Shown here one piece after another: positions 17,770 through 27,064 of a stretch of DNA of 64,000 nt. Origin of the DNA: CBDDFN01 sp965227065 (GTDB taxonomy: Bacteria; Pseudomonadota; Alphaproteobacteria; SPJN01); the NCBI GenBank assembly GCA_965227065.1, contig CBDDFN010000013.1, forward strand, positions 51,131 to 115,130. The letters run 5' to 3'. The notes under the pieces were generated by a model. It made no database searches. It was not told the DNA's origin and was given only the letters and a program-made list of their open reading frames with translations. Every line of letters begins with the position of its first letter. Position 1 is the first letter of the stretch. The position numbers and the translations under genes are program-made.

Positions 17770-18236
17770 TGGGCGTGGCCGACGAAGTTCGCGCGCTGGT
17801 TCAGGCCTATTCGGACGGCTCAAACCCCGCTTATACGGGCGAGGGCAGCGTGAAGGCCGCCGCAGACTGCTGTGTGGTGCCGTATAATAATTTCACCATC
17901 GGCGCGCACACCAACCCCCAGACGGTTGAGGCGCTGACCCATAATGGCGACTGGTATGCGAGCATTTTCCGCGACTATGGCGTCCGGTCGCGCACCGTCA
18001 AAGAGATCGAAGTGATTGAAGTCTCTCCGCTTTTCGCCATTGCGCTGGCCGATTGGGAATGCGCGGACGAAGACGGCAAGGTGATGCTGTCCTTCAAAAT
18101 CTGCCACGGCGTGCGCAAGACCGCTGAAGGCTGGCGTCAGGAATTCGCCATTCACGACAATGAGACGCTGGCCGCGATGGAAGCCTTTCCCGGCTTTGTC
18201 GAAACGATCCAGAAGCGTGCGGCTGAGGTTCAGTAG
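17769..18236 (+). CDS. NTF2-like (SnoaL-type) protein of unknown function
   Basis: A 155-aa protein whose predicted alpha+beta layout resembles the NTF2-like fold. It begins with a helix (VADEVRALVQAYSDG), continues with VPYNNFTIGAHTNPQT, and ends with an ICHGVRKTAEGWRQEFAIH strand pair. I do not recognise a catalytic set. Its start overlaps the stop of the BaiE-like gene by one base, so the two are probably co-translated and could form a mixed dimer. It closes the first hsa operon; a REP element and the hsaC promoter follow. Confidence 0.6.
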   Translation: MGVADEVRALVQAYSDGSNPAYTGEGSVKAAADCCVVPYNNFTIGAHTNPQTVEALTHNGDWYASIFRDYGVRSRTVKEIEVIEVSPLFAIALADWECADEDGKVMLSFKICHGVRKTAEGWRQEFAIHDNETLAAMEAFPGFVETIQKRAAEVQ

Positions 18237-18248
18237 TTAATTGCTTCA

Positions 18249-18290
18249 CGGCGCCCCCGGGTCTCGCATCTGCTCGCCCGGGATGACGGT
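18249..18290. repeat. REP-like palindrome
   Basis: GGCGCCCCCGGGTCTCGC and GCCCGGGATGACGG form a hairpin 13 bases after the stop of the NTF2-like gene. It may act as an operon-end structure. Confidence 0.5.
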
Positions 18291-18320
18291 CAATGGATCA
18301 GAAAAGATTGAAATTCGTAA

Positions 18321-18348
18321 CCAAATAGCGTAGAAATTGCGCAAATGG
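18321..18348. promoter_or_regulatory. TGCGCAA-type operator upstream of hsaC
   Basis: CCAAATAGCGTAGAAAT (18321-18337) runs into AAATTGCGCAAATGG (18334-18348), about 63 bases upstream of hsaC. Both halves resemble the ring-operon element CCAAATGCGTAATTT. The gap 18291-18410 is AT-rich and probably holds the promoter of the hsaC-ipd operon. Confidence 0.5.
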
Positions 18349-18410
18349 ATGGTTTGACGGCTTTCAGCCGGTCAAATTCGCAACTTTGCAGGCAATTTTA
18401 GGGGGTAACG

Positions 18411-19307
18411 ATGAGCGTTGCGCAGCTGGGATATGTCGGTCTGGCCATGACCGACCCCGAAGAGTGGGTCAAGTTCGGCACGCAAATTCTGGGTCTCATG
18501 GAAGTCGCGCGCGATGATGCGCAAGGTGCCCGTTTCCTCGGCATGGATGATGCCCCCTTCCGCTTCATGATTGAAAAGGCCGATGCCGACCGCTTCGGCT
18601 TTGCCGGTTGGGATGCGGGCAGCAAAGACAATTTCGACGCGCTGGTAGAAAAGCTCGACAAGGCCGGCGCGACCCCCAAAAAGGGATCGGATGTTGAGGC
18701 CGCCCGCCGCGCTGTGACCGAATATGTCTCCGCCCATGATCCGTCGGGCAATGTGTTTGAGCTGTTTCACACCCGCACCGGCGATGCGGTCGCTTTCTCC
18801 TCCCCGCTTGGCACCGATCACTTTGTGACCGGCGCGATGGGGCTTGGCCATGTCGTGCTGCCCGCGCCGGAGCAGGACGCGACATATGCTTTCTACAAAG
18901 ATGTGCTCGGCTTCGGGGACAGTGATGATCTGCATTTGCCCGCGCCTGCCGAAGGTTTGCCGCCGCAACGCATCATCTTCATGCATGCCGATAATCCCCG
19001 GCATCATTCGCTCGCGCTTTACAATTATGACAGCCCGACCGGCCTGGTCCATCTGATGGTCGAGGTTCCCGGCATTGATGATGTCGGCCAGTTCATGGAC
19101 CGGGTGAAGGCGGCCGGTGTGCATACGCTGGCGACGCTGGGCCGTCATTCCAACGACAATATGGTGTCGGTCTATGTGCTCGGCCCCGGCGGCATTGCCG
19201 TTGAATATGGCTATGATGGCGCGCAGCTTGACTGGTCCAGTTTTGAACCCACCCAGTCCACCGAGGGCGATGTGTGGGGCCATGAATATAACTTCCCGCA
19301 GGGCTGA
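18411..19307 (+). CDS. hsaC: HsaC-type extradiol dioxygenase (3,4-DHSA dioxygenase)
   Basis: A 298-aa type I extradiol dioxygenase with two vicinal oxygen chelate domains. The Fe(II) ligands are visible as His147 (GLGHVVL), His214 (LVHLMVE) and Glu265 (AVEYGYDG), with HHSLAL at 198-203 in the active site region. HsaC cleaves the catecholic A ring of 3,4-DHSA meta to the hydroxyls, giving 4,9-DSHA for HsaD. GGGGG precedes the ATG. Here it heads the ring C/D operon rather than lying between hsaA and hsaD. Confidence 0.9.
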   Translation: MSVAQLGYVGLAMTDPEEWVKFGTQILGLMEVARDDAQGARFLGMDDAPFRFMIEKADADRFGFAGWDAGSKDNFDALVEKLDKAGATPKKGSDVEAARRAVTEYVSAHDPSGNVFELFHTRTGDAVAFSSPLGTDHFVTGAMGLGHVVLPAPEQDATYAFYKDVLGFGDSDDLHLPAPAEGLPPQRIIFMHADNPRHHSLALYNYDSPTGLVHLMVEVPGIDDVGQFMDRVKAAGVHTLATLGRHSNDNMVSVYVLGPGGIAVEYGYDGAQLDWSSFEPTQSTEGDVWGHEYNFPQG

Positions 19308-19311
19308 TCAG

Positions 19312-20193
19312 ATGACCATGATTGACAAGACCATGACGATTGCCGAGATCGTCGCCACGCTCAAAGACGGCATGACCATTGGCATGGGCGGCTGGGGCGG
19401 CCGGCGCAAGCCCATGGCGCTGGTGCGCGAGATCGTCCGTTCGGATTTGAAGGACCTCACCATCGTGGCCTATTCGGGCTGTGATGTCGGTATGCTGCTG
19501 TCGAGCGGCAAGGTCAGGAAACTGGTTTATGGCTTTGCCACGCTCGATTTCATCCCGCTTGAAGCCCATTACCGCAAGGCCCGTCAGGCCGGCGCCTTTG
19601 AGGTGATGGAGCTTGATGAGGGTATGCTGCAATGGGGCCTTAAAGCCGCGGCCAACCGTTTGCCCTATCTGCCCACCCGCGTTGGCGCAGCCTCAGACGT
19701 GCTGAAACATTCACCCCATATCAAAATGGTTGAATGCCCCTATACGGGTGAGCCTTTGGTGGCGATGCCTGCGATCAAGATTGATGTTGCGCTGTGCCAC
19801 GTCAACAAAGCCGACAAGATGGGCAATAGCTGGATTTACGGCCCCGATCCGTTCTTTGACGAATGGTTCGCGCGCGCCGCGGACGCGACCTATCTGACGT
19901 GTGAAGAGCTGGTTGAGACTGAAGCCTTTAATGACAAGGCTGAAACCCTGCGCATGCCGATTGAGCGGCCCTTGGTCAAAGGCGTTGCCGTGGCCGAATG
20001 TGGCGCCCATCCGACCAGCTGCGCGCCGTCTTACGGGGCCGATGTCAAACATTTGAAGACCTATTCAGCCGCCGCCAAGGAAGGCTGGGAGGATTATCTC
20101 ACCACCTATGTGACCGGCAAGGATCATCAGGGCTATATCGCCGAAGTGGGCGGGGCCGACCATATCCGCACCTTGCCGCTGCCGGTTTTTTAA
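19312..20193 (+). CDS. ipdA: IpdA, alpha subunit of COCHEA-CoA ring hydrolase
   Basis: A 293-aa class I CoA-transferase-fold subunit. It has GMGGWGGRRKPMALVRE at the N-terminus and ELDEGMLQWGLKAAA, which includes an acidic pair in the region where IpdA carries its conserved glutamate. IpdAB is a hydrolase rather than a transferase and opens the last (D/C) ring of COCHEA-CoA. The frame is open far upstream through hsaC; the ATG at 19312, five bases after the hsaC stop, gives the family length. ipdB follows after 12 bases with GGAG before its start. Confidence 0.9.
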   Translation: MTMIDKTMTIAEIVATLKDGMTIGMGGWGGRRKPMALVREIVRSDLKDLTIVAYSGCDVGMLLSSGKVRKLVYGFATLDFIPLEAHYRKARQAGAFEVMELDEGMLQWGLKAAANRLPYLPTRVGAASDVLKHSPHIKMVECPYTGEPLVAMPAIKIDVALCHVNKADKMGNSWIYGPDPFFDEWFARAADATYLTCEELVETEAFNDKAETLRMPIERPLVKGVAVAECGAHPTSCAPSYGADVKHLKTYSAAAKEGWEDYLTTYVTGKDHQGYIAEVGGADHIRTLPLPVF

Positions 20194-20205
20194 GGAGTTC
20201 GACCG

Positions 20206-21000
20206 ATGAGCTATACCCTTGCCGAACTCTGCATCGCCGCCTGTGCCGAAGCCTTCCGGGGCGATGGCGAAGTGCTCGCTTCCGGCATTGGCCTGATCCC
20301 GCGTCTGGGTGCCAGCCTTGCCAAATCAACCTTTGAGCCGGGCCTGATGATGACCGACGGCGAAGCCTATCTGGTTTCAGAGCCTGTGCCGGTTGGCCCG
20401 CGCAACGGCTATGAACCCAAGGTTGACGGGCTGATGACGTATGAGAAAGTGTTCGACATTGTGAATTCAGGCCGCCGTCACGCCATGGTCGGTCCGGTTC
20501 AGGTGGACCGCTGGGGTCAGACCAATATTTCGATTGTCGGCGATTATGAAAAGCCCAAGGCCGCGCTTCTGGGCGTGCGCGGCTTTCCCGGCAATACGAT
20601 CAATCACAAGAATTCCATGTTTGTGCCGAACCATGGTCCGCGCGTTTTTATCGAGGGTGAAGTCGATATGGTCGGCGGCATCGGCTACAATCAAGACCGC
20701 TGGCCGGGGGGCAAGAAGCCGCCCTTCCTCGAGCTGCGCTTTATCGTGACTAATCTGTGCGTGATGGATTTTGGCGGTACCGATCATGCCATCCGCGTTA
20801 TTTCGCTTCATCCGGGCGTGACGTTGGATGAGGTCAAAGAGGCCACCGGTTTCCCGCTTGAGGTTGCAGATGATCTGGGCGAGACACCGGCACCGAGTGA
20901 CGAGCAATTGAAACTGATCCGCGAGACCCTGGATCCGCATGATTTGCGGGCCACGATTTTTGAGGGCAATCCCGCGGGCGACAGGAGGCAAGCCGCATGA
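20206..21000 (+). CDS. ipdB: IpdB, beta subunit of COCHEA-CoA ring hydrolase
   Basis: A 264-aa partner of IpdA. Family features are ASGIGLIPRLGASLAK, GRRHAMVGPVQVDRWGQTN and the glycine-rich VGGIGYNQDRWPGGKKPP. No glutamate in the usual class I CoA-transferase position is evident, in keeping with the reported hydrolytic activity of IpdAB. It overlaps the following enoyl-CoA hydratase by 4 bases. Confidence 0.9.
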   Translation: MSYTLAELCIAACAEAFRGDGEVLASGIGLIPRLGASLAKSTFEPGLMMTDGEAYLVSEPVPVGPRNGYEPKVDGLMTYEKVFDIVNSGRRHAMVGPVQVDRWGQTNISIVGDYEKPKAALLGVRGFPGNTINHKNSMFVPNHGPRVFIEGEVDMVGGIGYNQDRWPGGKKPPFLELRFIVTNLCVMDFGGTDHAIRVISLHPGVTLDEVKEATGFPLEVADDLGETPAPSDEQLKLIRETLDPHDLRATIFEGNPAGDRRQAA

Positions 21001-21890
21001 GCGCCGATCCCGAACAAAAAGAAGCATATGTCGAAACCGAGCCGCCTGTCCTTTATGAGGTGAATGGCGATGGCGTGGCCATCGTCACGCTCAACCGGCC
21101 CAAATATCACAATGCGCAGAACGGCAAGATGCTCTATGCGCTCGATGCCGCCTATAAGCGCGCCATTGATGACAATGACGTCAAGGTCATCGTGCTCAAA
21201 GGCAATGGCAAGAACTTCTCGGCCGGTCACGATATCGGCTCGCCGGGACGCGATGCCAAGGAAAGCCAGGACCGCGTTCATCTGTGGTGGGACCATGCCG
21301 ATAAAGAAGGCGGCGAGTTCCAGTATGTGCGTGAACAGGAAGCCTATCTGGGGCTGACGCGGCGCTGGCGTGATATGCCCAAGCCGACCATTGCGATGGT
21401 CCAGGGCGCGTGTATCGCCGGGGGTCTGATGCTCGCCTGGGCGTGCGACATGATCATTGCCGCTGACAATTCCTTCTATTCCGACCCGGTTGTGCGCATG
21501 GGCATTCCCGGCGTTGAGTTTTTTGCCCATCCGTTTGAGTTGAACCCCCGCATCGCCAAGGAGTTCCTGTTCCTGGGCGAGCGCATGTCGGCCGACCGCG
21601 CCTATCAGATGGGCATGGTGAACCGGGTGGTGCCGCTTGAGGATCTGGAAAAAGAAACCCTCGATATTGCAGGCCGGATTGCCAAGATGCCGCGCATGGG
21701 TCTCGCGCTCACCAAGCAGGCGGTCAATCACATTGAAGATCTGCAAGGCAAGCGCACGGGCATGGATGCGGTGTTCCACATGCACCATTTTGCCCATGCC
21801 CATAATTCGCTGATCTCTGATGATCTGTTGGGTGGCTATGACGCCAAGAAGATGGCGGCGAGCCAGCGTGAGGATGGCGAGAAGAAGTAA
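20997..21890 (+). CDS. enoyl-CoA hydratase/isomerase family protein
   Basis: A 297-aa crotonase. The oxyanion segments are KNFSAGHDIGS and QGACIAGGLMLAWACD. It has a longer than usual loop (DRVHLWWDHADKEGGEF) and a long C-terminus (about 40 residues over the typical 255), with HMHHFAHAH near residue 263. In this operon it would hydrate or isomerise a ring C/D or side-chain enoyl-CoA. It is distinct from the EchA20-like gene two positions on, so I give no symbol. A glutamate at the usual hydratase position is not obvious. Confidence 0.8.
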   Translation: MSADPEQKEAYVETEPPVLYEVNGDGVAIVTLNRPKYHNAQNGKMLYALDAAYKRAIDDNDVKVIVLKGNGKNFSAGHDIGSPGRDAKESQDRVHLWWDHADKEGGEFQYVREQEAYLGLTRRWRDMPKPTIAMVQGACIAGGLMLAWACDMIIAADNSFYSDPVVRMGIPGVEFFAHPFELNPRIAKEFLFLGERMSADRAYQMGMVNRVVPLEDLEKETLDIAGRIAKMPRMGLALTKQAVNHIEDLQGKRTGMDAVFHMHHFAHAHNSLISDDLLGGYDAKKMAASQREDGEKK

Positions 21891-21895
21891 CCGCC

Positions 21896-22972
21896 ATGCA
21901 TCCAGCGCTTGATACACGGCTCAACAGGCTGTTGGGCTCAAAAACGCCGATCATCCAGACCGCCATGGGCTGGGTGGCGACGTCTGATCTGGTGATCGCC
22001 TCGTCCAATGCAGGCGCGTTCGGCTTTCTGGCCGCTGCCGTCATGACGCCTGAGGAAACCGAAGCCGAGATCAAGCGCATCAAGGCCGCGACCGACCAGC
22101 CTTTTGGCGTGAACTTCCATTCCTTCCAGCCCGGTGCGGAAGCCATCGTCGATCTGTGTATTGAGTATGGCGTGCGTGCGGTGTCGTATGGCCGCGCGCC
22201 TTCACCCAAGCTGATTGAAAAGCTCAAGGGCGGCAATGTTCTGTGCATCCCGACGATCGGCGCGGGCAAGCACGCCAGGAAGGCGGTTGATATGGGCGCG
22301 GACGCGCTGGTCTGTCAGGGTAGCGAAGGCGGTGGCCATACGGGTGAGACGCCGACATGGCTGTTGCTCGCCCAGGTGCTCGATAGTGTGGATGTGCCGA
22401 TCGCGCCTGCGGGCGGCTTCCGCGATGGCCGGGGACTTGCGTCCGCGCTTGCATTTGGGGCTGACGGCATTGCGATGGGGACGCGCTTTTTGCTCACCGC
22501 CAACACACCGACGCCCGGCGCCACAAAGGACAAATATCTCGAAGCGGGTGTCACCGAGATCAAGGTTTCAACCAAGCTTGATGGTCTGCCCCAGCGCATG
22601 GTGATGAATGACACGCTGGCCCGGCTTGAACGCGCGAGCGGGGTTGAAATGCTGATCCGCGCGCTGATCAATGGCTGGAAATTCAAGGATGTGACCGGCG
22701 CAAGCCTCATGGAGACCTTGAAGTCGGCCTGGGCGATGGCGCGCAAATCCGACCTGACCTTTGCGCAAACCCTGATGGCGGCCAATGCGCCGATGATCAT
22801 TCAAAAATCCATGGTTGACGGCAAGCCCGGTGAAGGGGTGCTGCCCTCGGGCCAGGTGGCGGGACTGATCTCGGATCTGCCCGACTGTTCTGACCTGATC
22901 GACCGTATCATGCGCGAGGCCGATGACCGGCTCACCGCGCTTGGCCAATCTCATGTGAAAGCTGCTGAATAA
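21896..22972 (+). CDS. ipdC: IpdC-like flavin reductase (nitronate monooxygenase fold)
   Basis: A 358-aa TIM-barrel FMN protein of the NMO/2-nitropropane dioxygenase family. It has PIIQTAMGWVATSDLV at the start, CQGSEGGGHTGE as the phosphate-binding glycine segment, PAGGFRDGRGLASAL and ADGIAMGTRFL. Length and position next to ipdA/ipdB and echA20 match IpdC, which acts on the ring C/D intermediate before EchA20 opens the ring. A true nitronate oxidase is less likely in this setting. Confidence 0.88.
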   Translation: MHPALDTRLNRLLGSKTPIIQTAMGWVATSDLVIASSNAGAFGFLAAAVMTPEETEAEIKRIKAATDQPFGVNFHSFQPGAEAIVDLCIEYGVRAVSYGRAPSPKLIEKLKGGNVLCIPTIGAGKHARKAVDMGADALVCQGSEGGGHTGETPTWLLLAQVLDSVDVPIAPAGGFRDGRGLASALAFGADGIAMGTRFLLTANTPTPGATKDKYLEAGVTEIKVSTKLDGLPQRMVMNDTLARLERASGVEMLIRALINGWKFKDVTGASLMETLKSAWAMARKSDLTFAQTLMAANAPMIIQKSMVDGKPGEGVLPSGQVAGLISDLPDCSDLIDRIMREADDRLTALGQSHVKAAE

Positions 22973-23733
22973 TGCCCTTCAAGACAGATGTTCAGAACCG
23001 TATCGGCGAAATCATTTTCGACCATCCCCCGGTCAATGCCTTTACCGGCGCGATGTGGAATGAGTTGCCTGAGATCATATTGGACATGGGCAAGCGTCAA
23101 GATGTGCGCTGTGTTCTGATCCGCGCTGAGGAAAGCGCGAAAGGGTTTTGCGCCGGCGTCGATATTAAGGAGCTTCAGCAGGACAGCTCCTTCATCGTAT
23201 CGGTGAATAAGGGCAATTACCTCACCTTCAAAGCGGTTCATGATTGCGAGGTGCCGGTGGTGTGCGCGCCGCACGGCTTTGTGATTGGTGGCGGCATCGG
23301 CATTTGCGGCGCGTCCGATGCGATCATCGCCTCGGAAGACTGCTTCTTCTCCCTGCCCGAAATTGATCGCGGCGCGATGGGCGGGGCCGCCCATATGCAA
23401 CGCATTTTGCCGCTCGCCAAGGTGCGCGCAGCCTTCTTCACCGGCGGGCGTATCCCGGCCGAAGAAGCCTGGCGTCTGGGCGGGGTTGAGAAGGTTGTGC
23501 CGCGCGATCAATTGCTTGATGAAGCCCGTGCCTTTGCCGGAACTATCGCGTCGAAGTCACGCGATGCACTGCGCATCGCCAAACAGGCGCTGAACGGGAT
23601 TGAGCCTTATGATGTTGACCGCTTCTACCGCTGGGAGCAGGGCTTCACCTTTGAGATGTATATGCATGAAGACAGCCAGAAAGCGCGCGACGCCTTTGTG
23701 GAAAGCGGCAAGGAAGCAGAGTTCAAAGACTGA
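22972..23733 (+). CDS. echA20: EchA20-like ring-opening crotonase
   Basis: A 253-aa crotonase with KGFCAGVDIKELQ, HGFVIGGGIGICGASD and LPEIDRGAMGGAAHMQR, a combination that recalls EchA20 of the actinobacterial C/D-ring pathway. EchA20 hydrolytically opens the first remaining ring of HIEC-CoA and hands the product to IpdAB. One-base overlaps on both sides (ipdC and fadE30) show tight coupling. Confidence 0.87.
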   Translation: MPFKTDVQNRIGEIIFDHPPVNAFTGAMWNELPEIILDMGKRQDVRCVLIRAEESAKGFCAGVDIKELQQDSSFIVSVNKGNYLTFKAVHDCEVPVVCAPHGFVIGGGIGICGASDAIIASEDCFFSLPEIDRGAMGGAAHMQRILPLAKVRAAFFTGGRIPAEEAWRLGGVEKVVPRDQLLDEARAFAGTIASKSRDALRIAKQALNGIEPYDVDRFYRWEQGFTFEMYMHEDSQKARDAFVESGKEAEFKD

Positions 23734-24893
23734 TGATGGATTTGTCTTACACCGCTGAGCATGACGCCTTCCGCGCCGAGGTGCGTGAGTGGGTGCGGTC
23801 CCATGTGCCGGACACACCGCTCAAAACGCTGGAATGCCAGGAAGGGTTTGAGCAGCACCGGGAGTGGGAGCGTATTCTCAAATCCGGCAATTGGGGCATG
23901 GTGACCTGGCCCAAAGAGTATGGCGGCCGGGGCTGTGACCTCATTGAATGGCTGATTTTTGAAGAAGAATATTATGGCGCAGGCGCTCCCTTGCGTGTGT
24001 CGCAAAACGGCATCTTTCTGCTTGGCCCGACGCTGATGGAATATGGCACGGACGCACAAAAGGCGCGGTTCCTGCCGCCTATGGCAGCGGGTGATGAAAT
24101 CTGGGCGCAGGCCTGGTCGGAACCCGGCGCCGGGTCTGACCTCGCTGCCGTCCGCACCAAGGCGGTTCTGGATGGCGATCATTATGTGATCAATGGCCAG
24201 AAGACCTGGTCGAGCCGGGCGCCCTTTGCTGACTGGTCGTTTGGCCTGTTCCGCACCGACCCTGACTCGCAGCGCCACAAGGGCCTGTCCTTCATTCTGT
24301 TTCCGCTTGATCTGCCCGGCATCACCATTCGGCCGATTGCGCAACTCGATGGCAATCCCGGCTTTGCTGAAATCTTCTTTGATGATGTCCGCGTGCCGGT
24401 CGATCAAAGGCTCGGCGATGAAGGCATGGGCTGGCAAATCGCCATGTCCACGGCAGGCTTTGAGCGCGGGTTGATGCTCAGAAGCCCCGCCCGGTTCCAG
24501 GCCACAGCCGCGCGGCTGGTTGATCTTTACAAACGCTATGAAGACACGGTTCGCCCGTCGGTGCGTGATGCGGTTTTGAAAGCTTGGATGGATGCCGAAG
24601 CCTATTGTCTGATGACCTATCACACCGCATCGAAAATCATGGCAGGCGGCAAGATCGGGCCAGAGGCAAGCTGCAACAAGATTTTCTGGTCCGAGCTTGA
24701 CCGCTTCATGCACCGCACCGCTCTGTCCATTCTGGGCGCGCGGGCTGAGCTGACCGAATATGCCTCTGAGGCGGTTGATGCCGGACGCTGGCTCGACGGC
24801 TATATGTTCTCGCTCGCCGGGCCGATCTATGCGGGCACCAATGAAATTCAACGCAACATCATTGCCGAGCGGTGCCTCGGCCTGCCGCGATAG
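23733..24893 (+). CDS. fadE30: FadE30-like acyl-CoA dehydrogenase (HIP-CoA dehydrogenase)
   Basis: A 386-aa acyl-CoA dehydrogenase. Motifs are WPKEYGGRG, AWSEPGAGSDLAAV at the flavin site and TAGFERGLMLRSPARFQ, where the glutamate of FERG is the expected catalytic base; the C-terminus ends YAGTNEIQRNIIAERCLGLPR. The FERGLMLRSPARF stretch is what I associate with FadE30, which dehydrogenates the propionyl chain of HIP-CoA-type intermediates. Start at the ATG overlapping the echA20 stop; an ATG three bases on is equally possible. Confidence 0.85.
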   Translation: MMDLSYTAEHDAFRAEVREWVRSHVPDTPLKTLECQEGFEQHREWERILKSGNWGMVTWPKEYGGRGCDLIEWLIFEEEYYGAGAPLRVSQNGIFLLGPTLMEYGTDAQKARFLPPMAAGDEIWAQAWSEPGAGSDLAAVRTKAVLDGDHYVINGQKTWSSRAPFADWSFGLFRTDPDSQRHKGLSFILFPLDLPGITIRPIAQLDGNPGFAEIFFDDVRVPVDQRLGDEGMGWQIAMSTAGFERGLMLRSPARFQATAARLVDLYKRYEDTVRPSVRDAVLKAWMDAEAYCLMTYHTASKIMAGGKIGPEASCNKIFWSELDRFMHRTALSILGARAELTEYASEAVDAGRWLDGYMFSLAGPIYAGTNEIQRNIIAERCLGLPR

Positions 24894-24904
24894 GGGAGAG
24901 GGTT

Positions 24905-25903
24905 ATGGATTTTCGCTTTTCTCCCGATGAGCTTGATCTCGCCCAAGGCACGCGGGACTTTCTGTCCGGCGCCTGTCCGCCTGAACGGTTGCGCGAAAGC
25001 ACCGATGCGATCTGGGACCAGATTGCCGAAATGGGGCTGATCGGCGTCATGGCGCCCGAAGCTCAGGGCGGGCTTGGTCTTGATGAAACCGCCTTTGTGC
25101 TGATTGCAGAAGAAGCCGGACGGGCGGCCTTGCCCGAACCGTTGGTTGAGGTTGCCGGTGTTGCGCTGCCCGCGCTCGTCGGTGCCGGTCACGATGTGTC
25201 GGATGTTGTGGCGGGCCAGAAAATGGCGCTGCCCGTGTCGGACATGAATGTCGGCACCCATCATGCGCCCGATACTGATCTGTTGGTGTTTGCCAAATCA
25301 GACGGGCTTTATGCCGCTCAATGGTCCGAGGCGGTGTTGAGCGCCCAGGCCAGCATTGACCCCAACCGGCATCTGTTTGCCGCTGAGTTTACACCCGGCG
25401 CCAATCACAAGATCGGCGATGCCGGATTGGCGGCTGACATGGAAGCGCGTGGTATTTTGTTTACAGCCGCGCAATTGCTGGGCCTCACCGATGCCATGAT
25501 CACCATGGCGACAGACTATGCCAAGGACCGCGAACAGTTTGGCCAGCCGATCGGCAAGTTCCAGGCGATCAAGCATCATCTGGCAACCGCCTTGGTGAAG
25601 CTCGAATTCGCCCGGCCTGTGGTCTATCGCGCCGCTGCGTCATTTGCCGGCCCGCGCCGCGATCTTTACATCGCCCATGCCAAACAGGCCGCGCGCGAGG
25701 CCGCGCTCAATGCCGCTGAAACCGCGATCCAGGTGCATGGCGGCATGGGCTACACCTTTGAGGTTGACCTGCATTATTTCATGAAACGCGCTTGGGCTTT
25801 GGCTGGCGCATGGGGTGATGAGGCCCACAGTCTCAACACGATTGATCAAGCGGTTCTGGAAGGCAAAGTGCCTTTAGGACCGTGGGAAACATTTGCAACC
25901 TGA
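24905..25903 (+). CDS. short acyl-CoA dehydrogenase, FadE32/FadE33-type subunit
   Basis: A 332-aa acyl-CoA dehydrogenase, shorter than the usual 380 through a reduced middle beta domain. C-terminal motifs are KDREQFGQPIGKFQAIKHHLA and IQVHGGMGYTFEVDLHYFMKRA. It has no FERG segment. Short subunits of this kind (FadE32, FadE33, and FadE27/28 in side-chain removal) pair with a full-length partner to make an alpha2beta2 enzyme with shared active sites. The partner could be the preceding FadE30-like protein or the 392-aa enzyme at 29014. The ATG at 24905 follows GGGAGAGGG. Confidence 0.8.
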   Translation: MDFRFSPDELDLAQGTRDFLSGACPPERLRESTDAIWDQIAEMGLIGVMAPEAQGGLGLDETAFVLIAEEAGRAALPEPLVEVAGVALPALVGAGHDVSDVVAGQKMALPVSDMNVGTHHAPDTDLLVFAKSDGLYAAQWSEAVLSAQASIDPNRHLFAAEFTPGANHKIGDAGLAADMEARGILFTAAQLLGLTDAMITMATDYAKDREQFGQPIGKFQAIKHHLATALVKLEFARPVVYRAAASFAGPRRDLYIAHAKQAAREAALNAAETAIQVHGGMGYTFEVDLHYFMKRAWALAGAWGDEAHSLNTIDQAVLEGKVPLGPWETFAT

Positions 25904-25915
25904 AGGAGGTCGAAG

Positions 25916-27064
25916 ATGGCCGAAGCTTATATTGTTGATGCGCTGCGCACACCCACAGGCAAACGCCGGGGCACCTTGCAAGATATTCATGGCGCTGATC
26001 TCGGCGCGCATTCGATCAAGGCGCTGGTGGACCGCAATGACATTCCCGCCGAAGACTATGAAGATGTGATCTTTGGCTGCCTTGATGCCATCGGCCCGCT
26101 GGCCGGTGATATTGCCCGCACCTGCTGGCTGGTCGCGGGTTTGCCCGACAATGTGCCGGGCGTGACGGTTGACCGCCAGTGTGGATCATCGCAACAGGCT
26201 GTGCACTTTGCCGCCCAGGCCGTCATGTCGGGCGTGTCGGACGTGGTGATTGCCGGTGGCGTGCAGACCATGTCGAAAATTCCGATTTCGGCGGCCATGT
26301 ATGCTGGCCAGGCGTACGGCTTTGACAATCCCTTCTCGACCTCGCCGGGCTGGATGGCACGCTATGGCGATCAGGAAGTCAGCCAGTTCCGTTCGGCTGA
26401 AATGATTGCCGAGAAATGGCAGATCAGCCGTGAAGACATGGAAGTCTTCTCGCTGGAAAGCCATGAGCGCGCCAAACGCGCCCGCGATGAAGGCCGCTTT
26501 GATAAAGAGATCGTGCCGATCAACGGCTTGGAACAGGACGAAACCATCCGCGATACCAGCCTTGAAAAAATGGCCACACTTGAGCCCTTGGCCGAAGGCG
26601 GCCGGATCACCGCAGCCGTGTCGAGCCAGACCTGTGATGGCAGCTCTGCCATGCTGATTGTGTCCGAAGATGCGCTCAAGCGGTACAATCTCACCCCGCG
26701 CGCCCGCATCCATCACATGTCGGTCACGGCCGATGATCCGGTCTGGATGCTGACCGCGCCGATCCCGGCAACCGCCCGCGCGCTCGAAAAAACCGGCATG
26801 TCGTGGGACGATATTGATCTGGTTGAGATCAATGAAGCCTTTGCGAGCGTTGCCATGGCATGGCTCAAGGAAAGCGGTTACGACCATGCCAAGACCAATG
26901 TGAATGGCGGCGCGATTGCGCTGGGCCATCCGCTGGGTTCAACCGGCACGAAACTGATGACCACGCTGCTGCATGAGTTGGAGCGCACCGGTGGCCGCTA
27001 CGGCATGCAGACCATGTGCGAAGGCGGCGGCCAGGCCAATGTCACCATTTTGGAGCGCCTCTAA
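25916..27064 (+). CDS. fadA6: FadA6-like thiolase
   Basis: A 382-aa thiolase with the complete catalytic set: Cys89 in DRQCGSSQQAVH (nucleophile), His338 in AIALGHPLGSTG, and Cys368 in MCEGGGQ (acid/base). FadA6 performs the thiolytic step on the linear C/D-ring product. AAGGAGG lies 8 bases before the ATG. The next gene begins right at the stop. Confidence 0.87.
   Translation: MAEAYIVDALRTPTGKRRGTLQDIHGADLGAHSIKALVDRNDIPAEDYEDVIFGCLDAIGPLAGDIARTCWLVAGLPDNVPGVTVDRQCGSSQQAVHFAAQAVMSGVSDVVIAGGVQTMSKIPISAAMYAGQAYGFDNPFSTSPGWMARYGDQEVSQFRSAEMIAEKWQISREDMEVFSLESHERAKRARDEGRFDKEIVPINGLEQDETIRDTSLEKMATLEPLAEGGRITAAVSSQTCDGSSAMLIVSEDALKRYNLTPRARIHHMSVTADDPVWMLTAPIPATARALEKTGMSWDDIDLVEINEAFASVAMAWLKESGYDHAKTNVNGGAIALGHPLGSTGTKLMTTLLHELERTGGRYGMQTMCEGGGQANVTILERL

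Noticed and set aside
21896..22972. Nitronate monooxygenase as the function
   Set aside because: The fold fits, but length, neighbours (ipdA, ipdB, echA20) and overall similarity favour IpdC.
23625..24851. A 408-codon minus-strand open frame, with similar ones at 8093-9316, 3183-4190 and 35769-36944
   Set aside because: Each is antisense to a well supported enzyme gene (fadE30, CoA-transferase, acyl-CoA synthetase, kshA), with no start signal or motif of its own.
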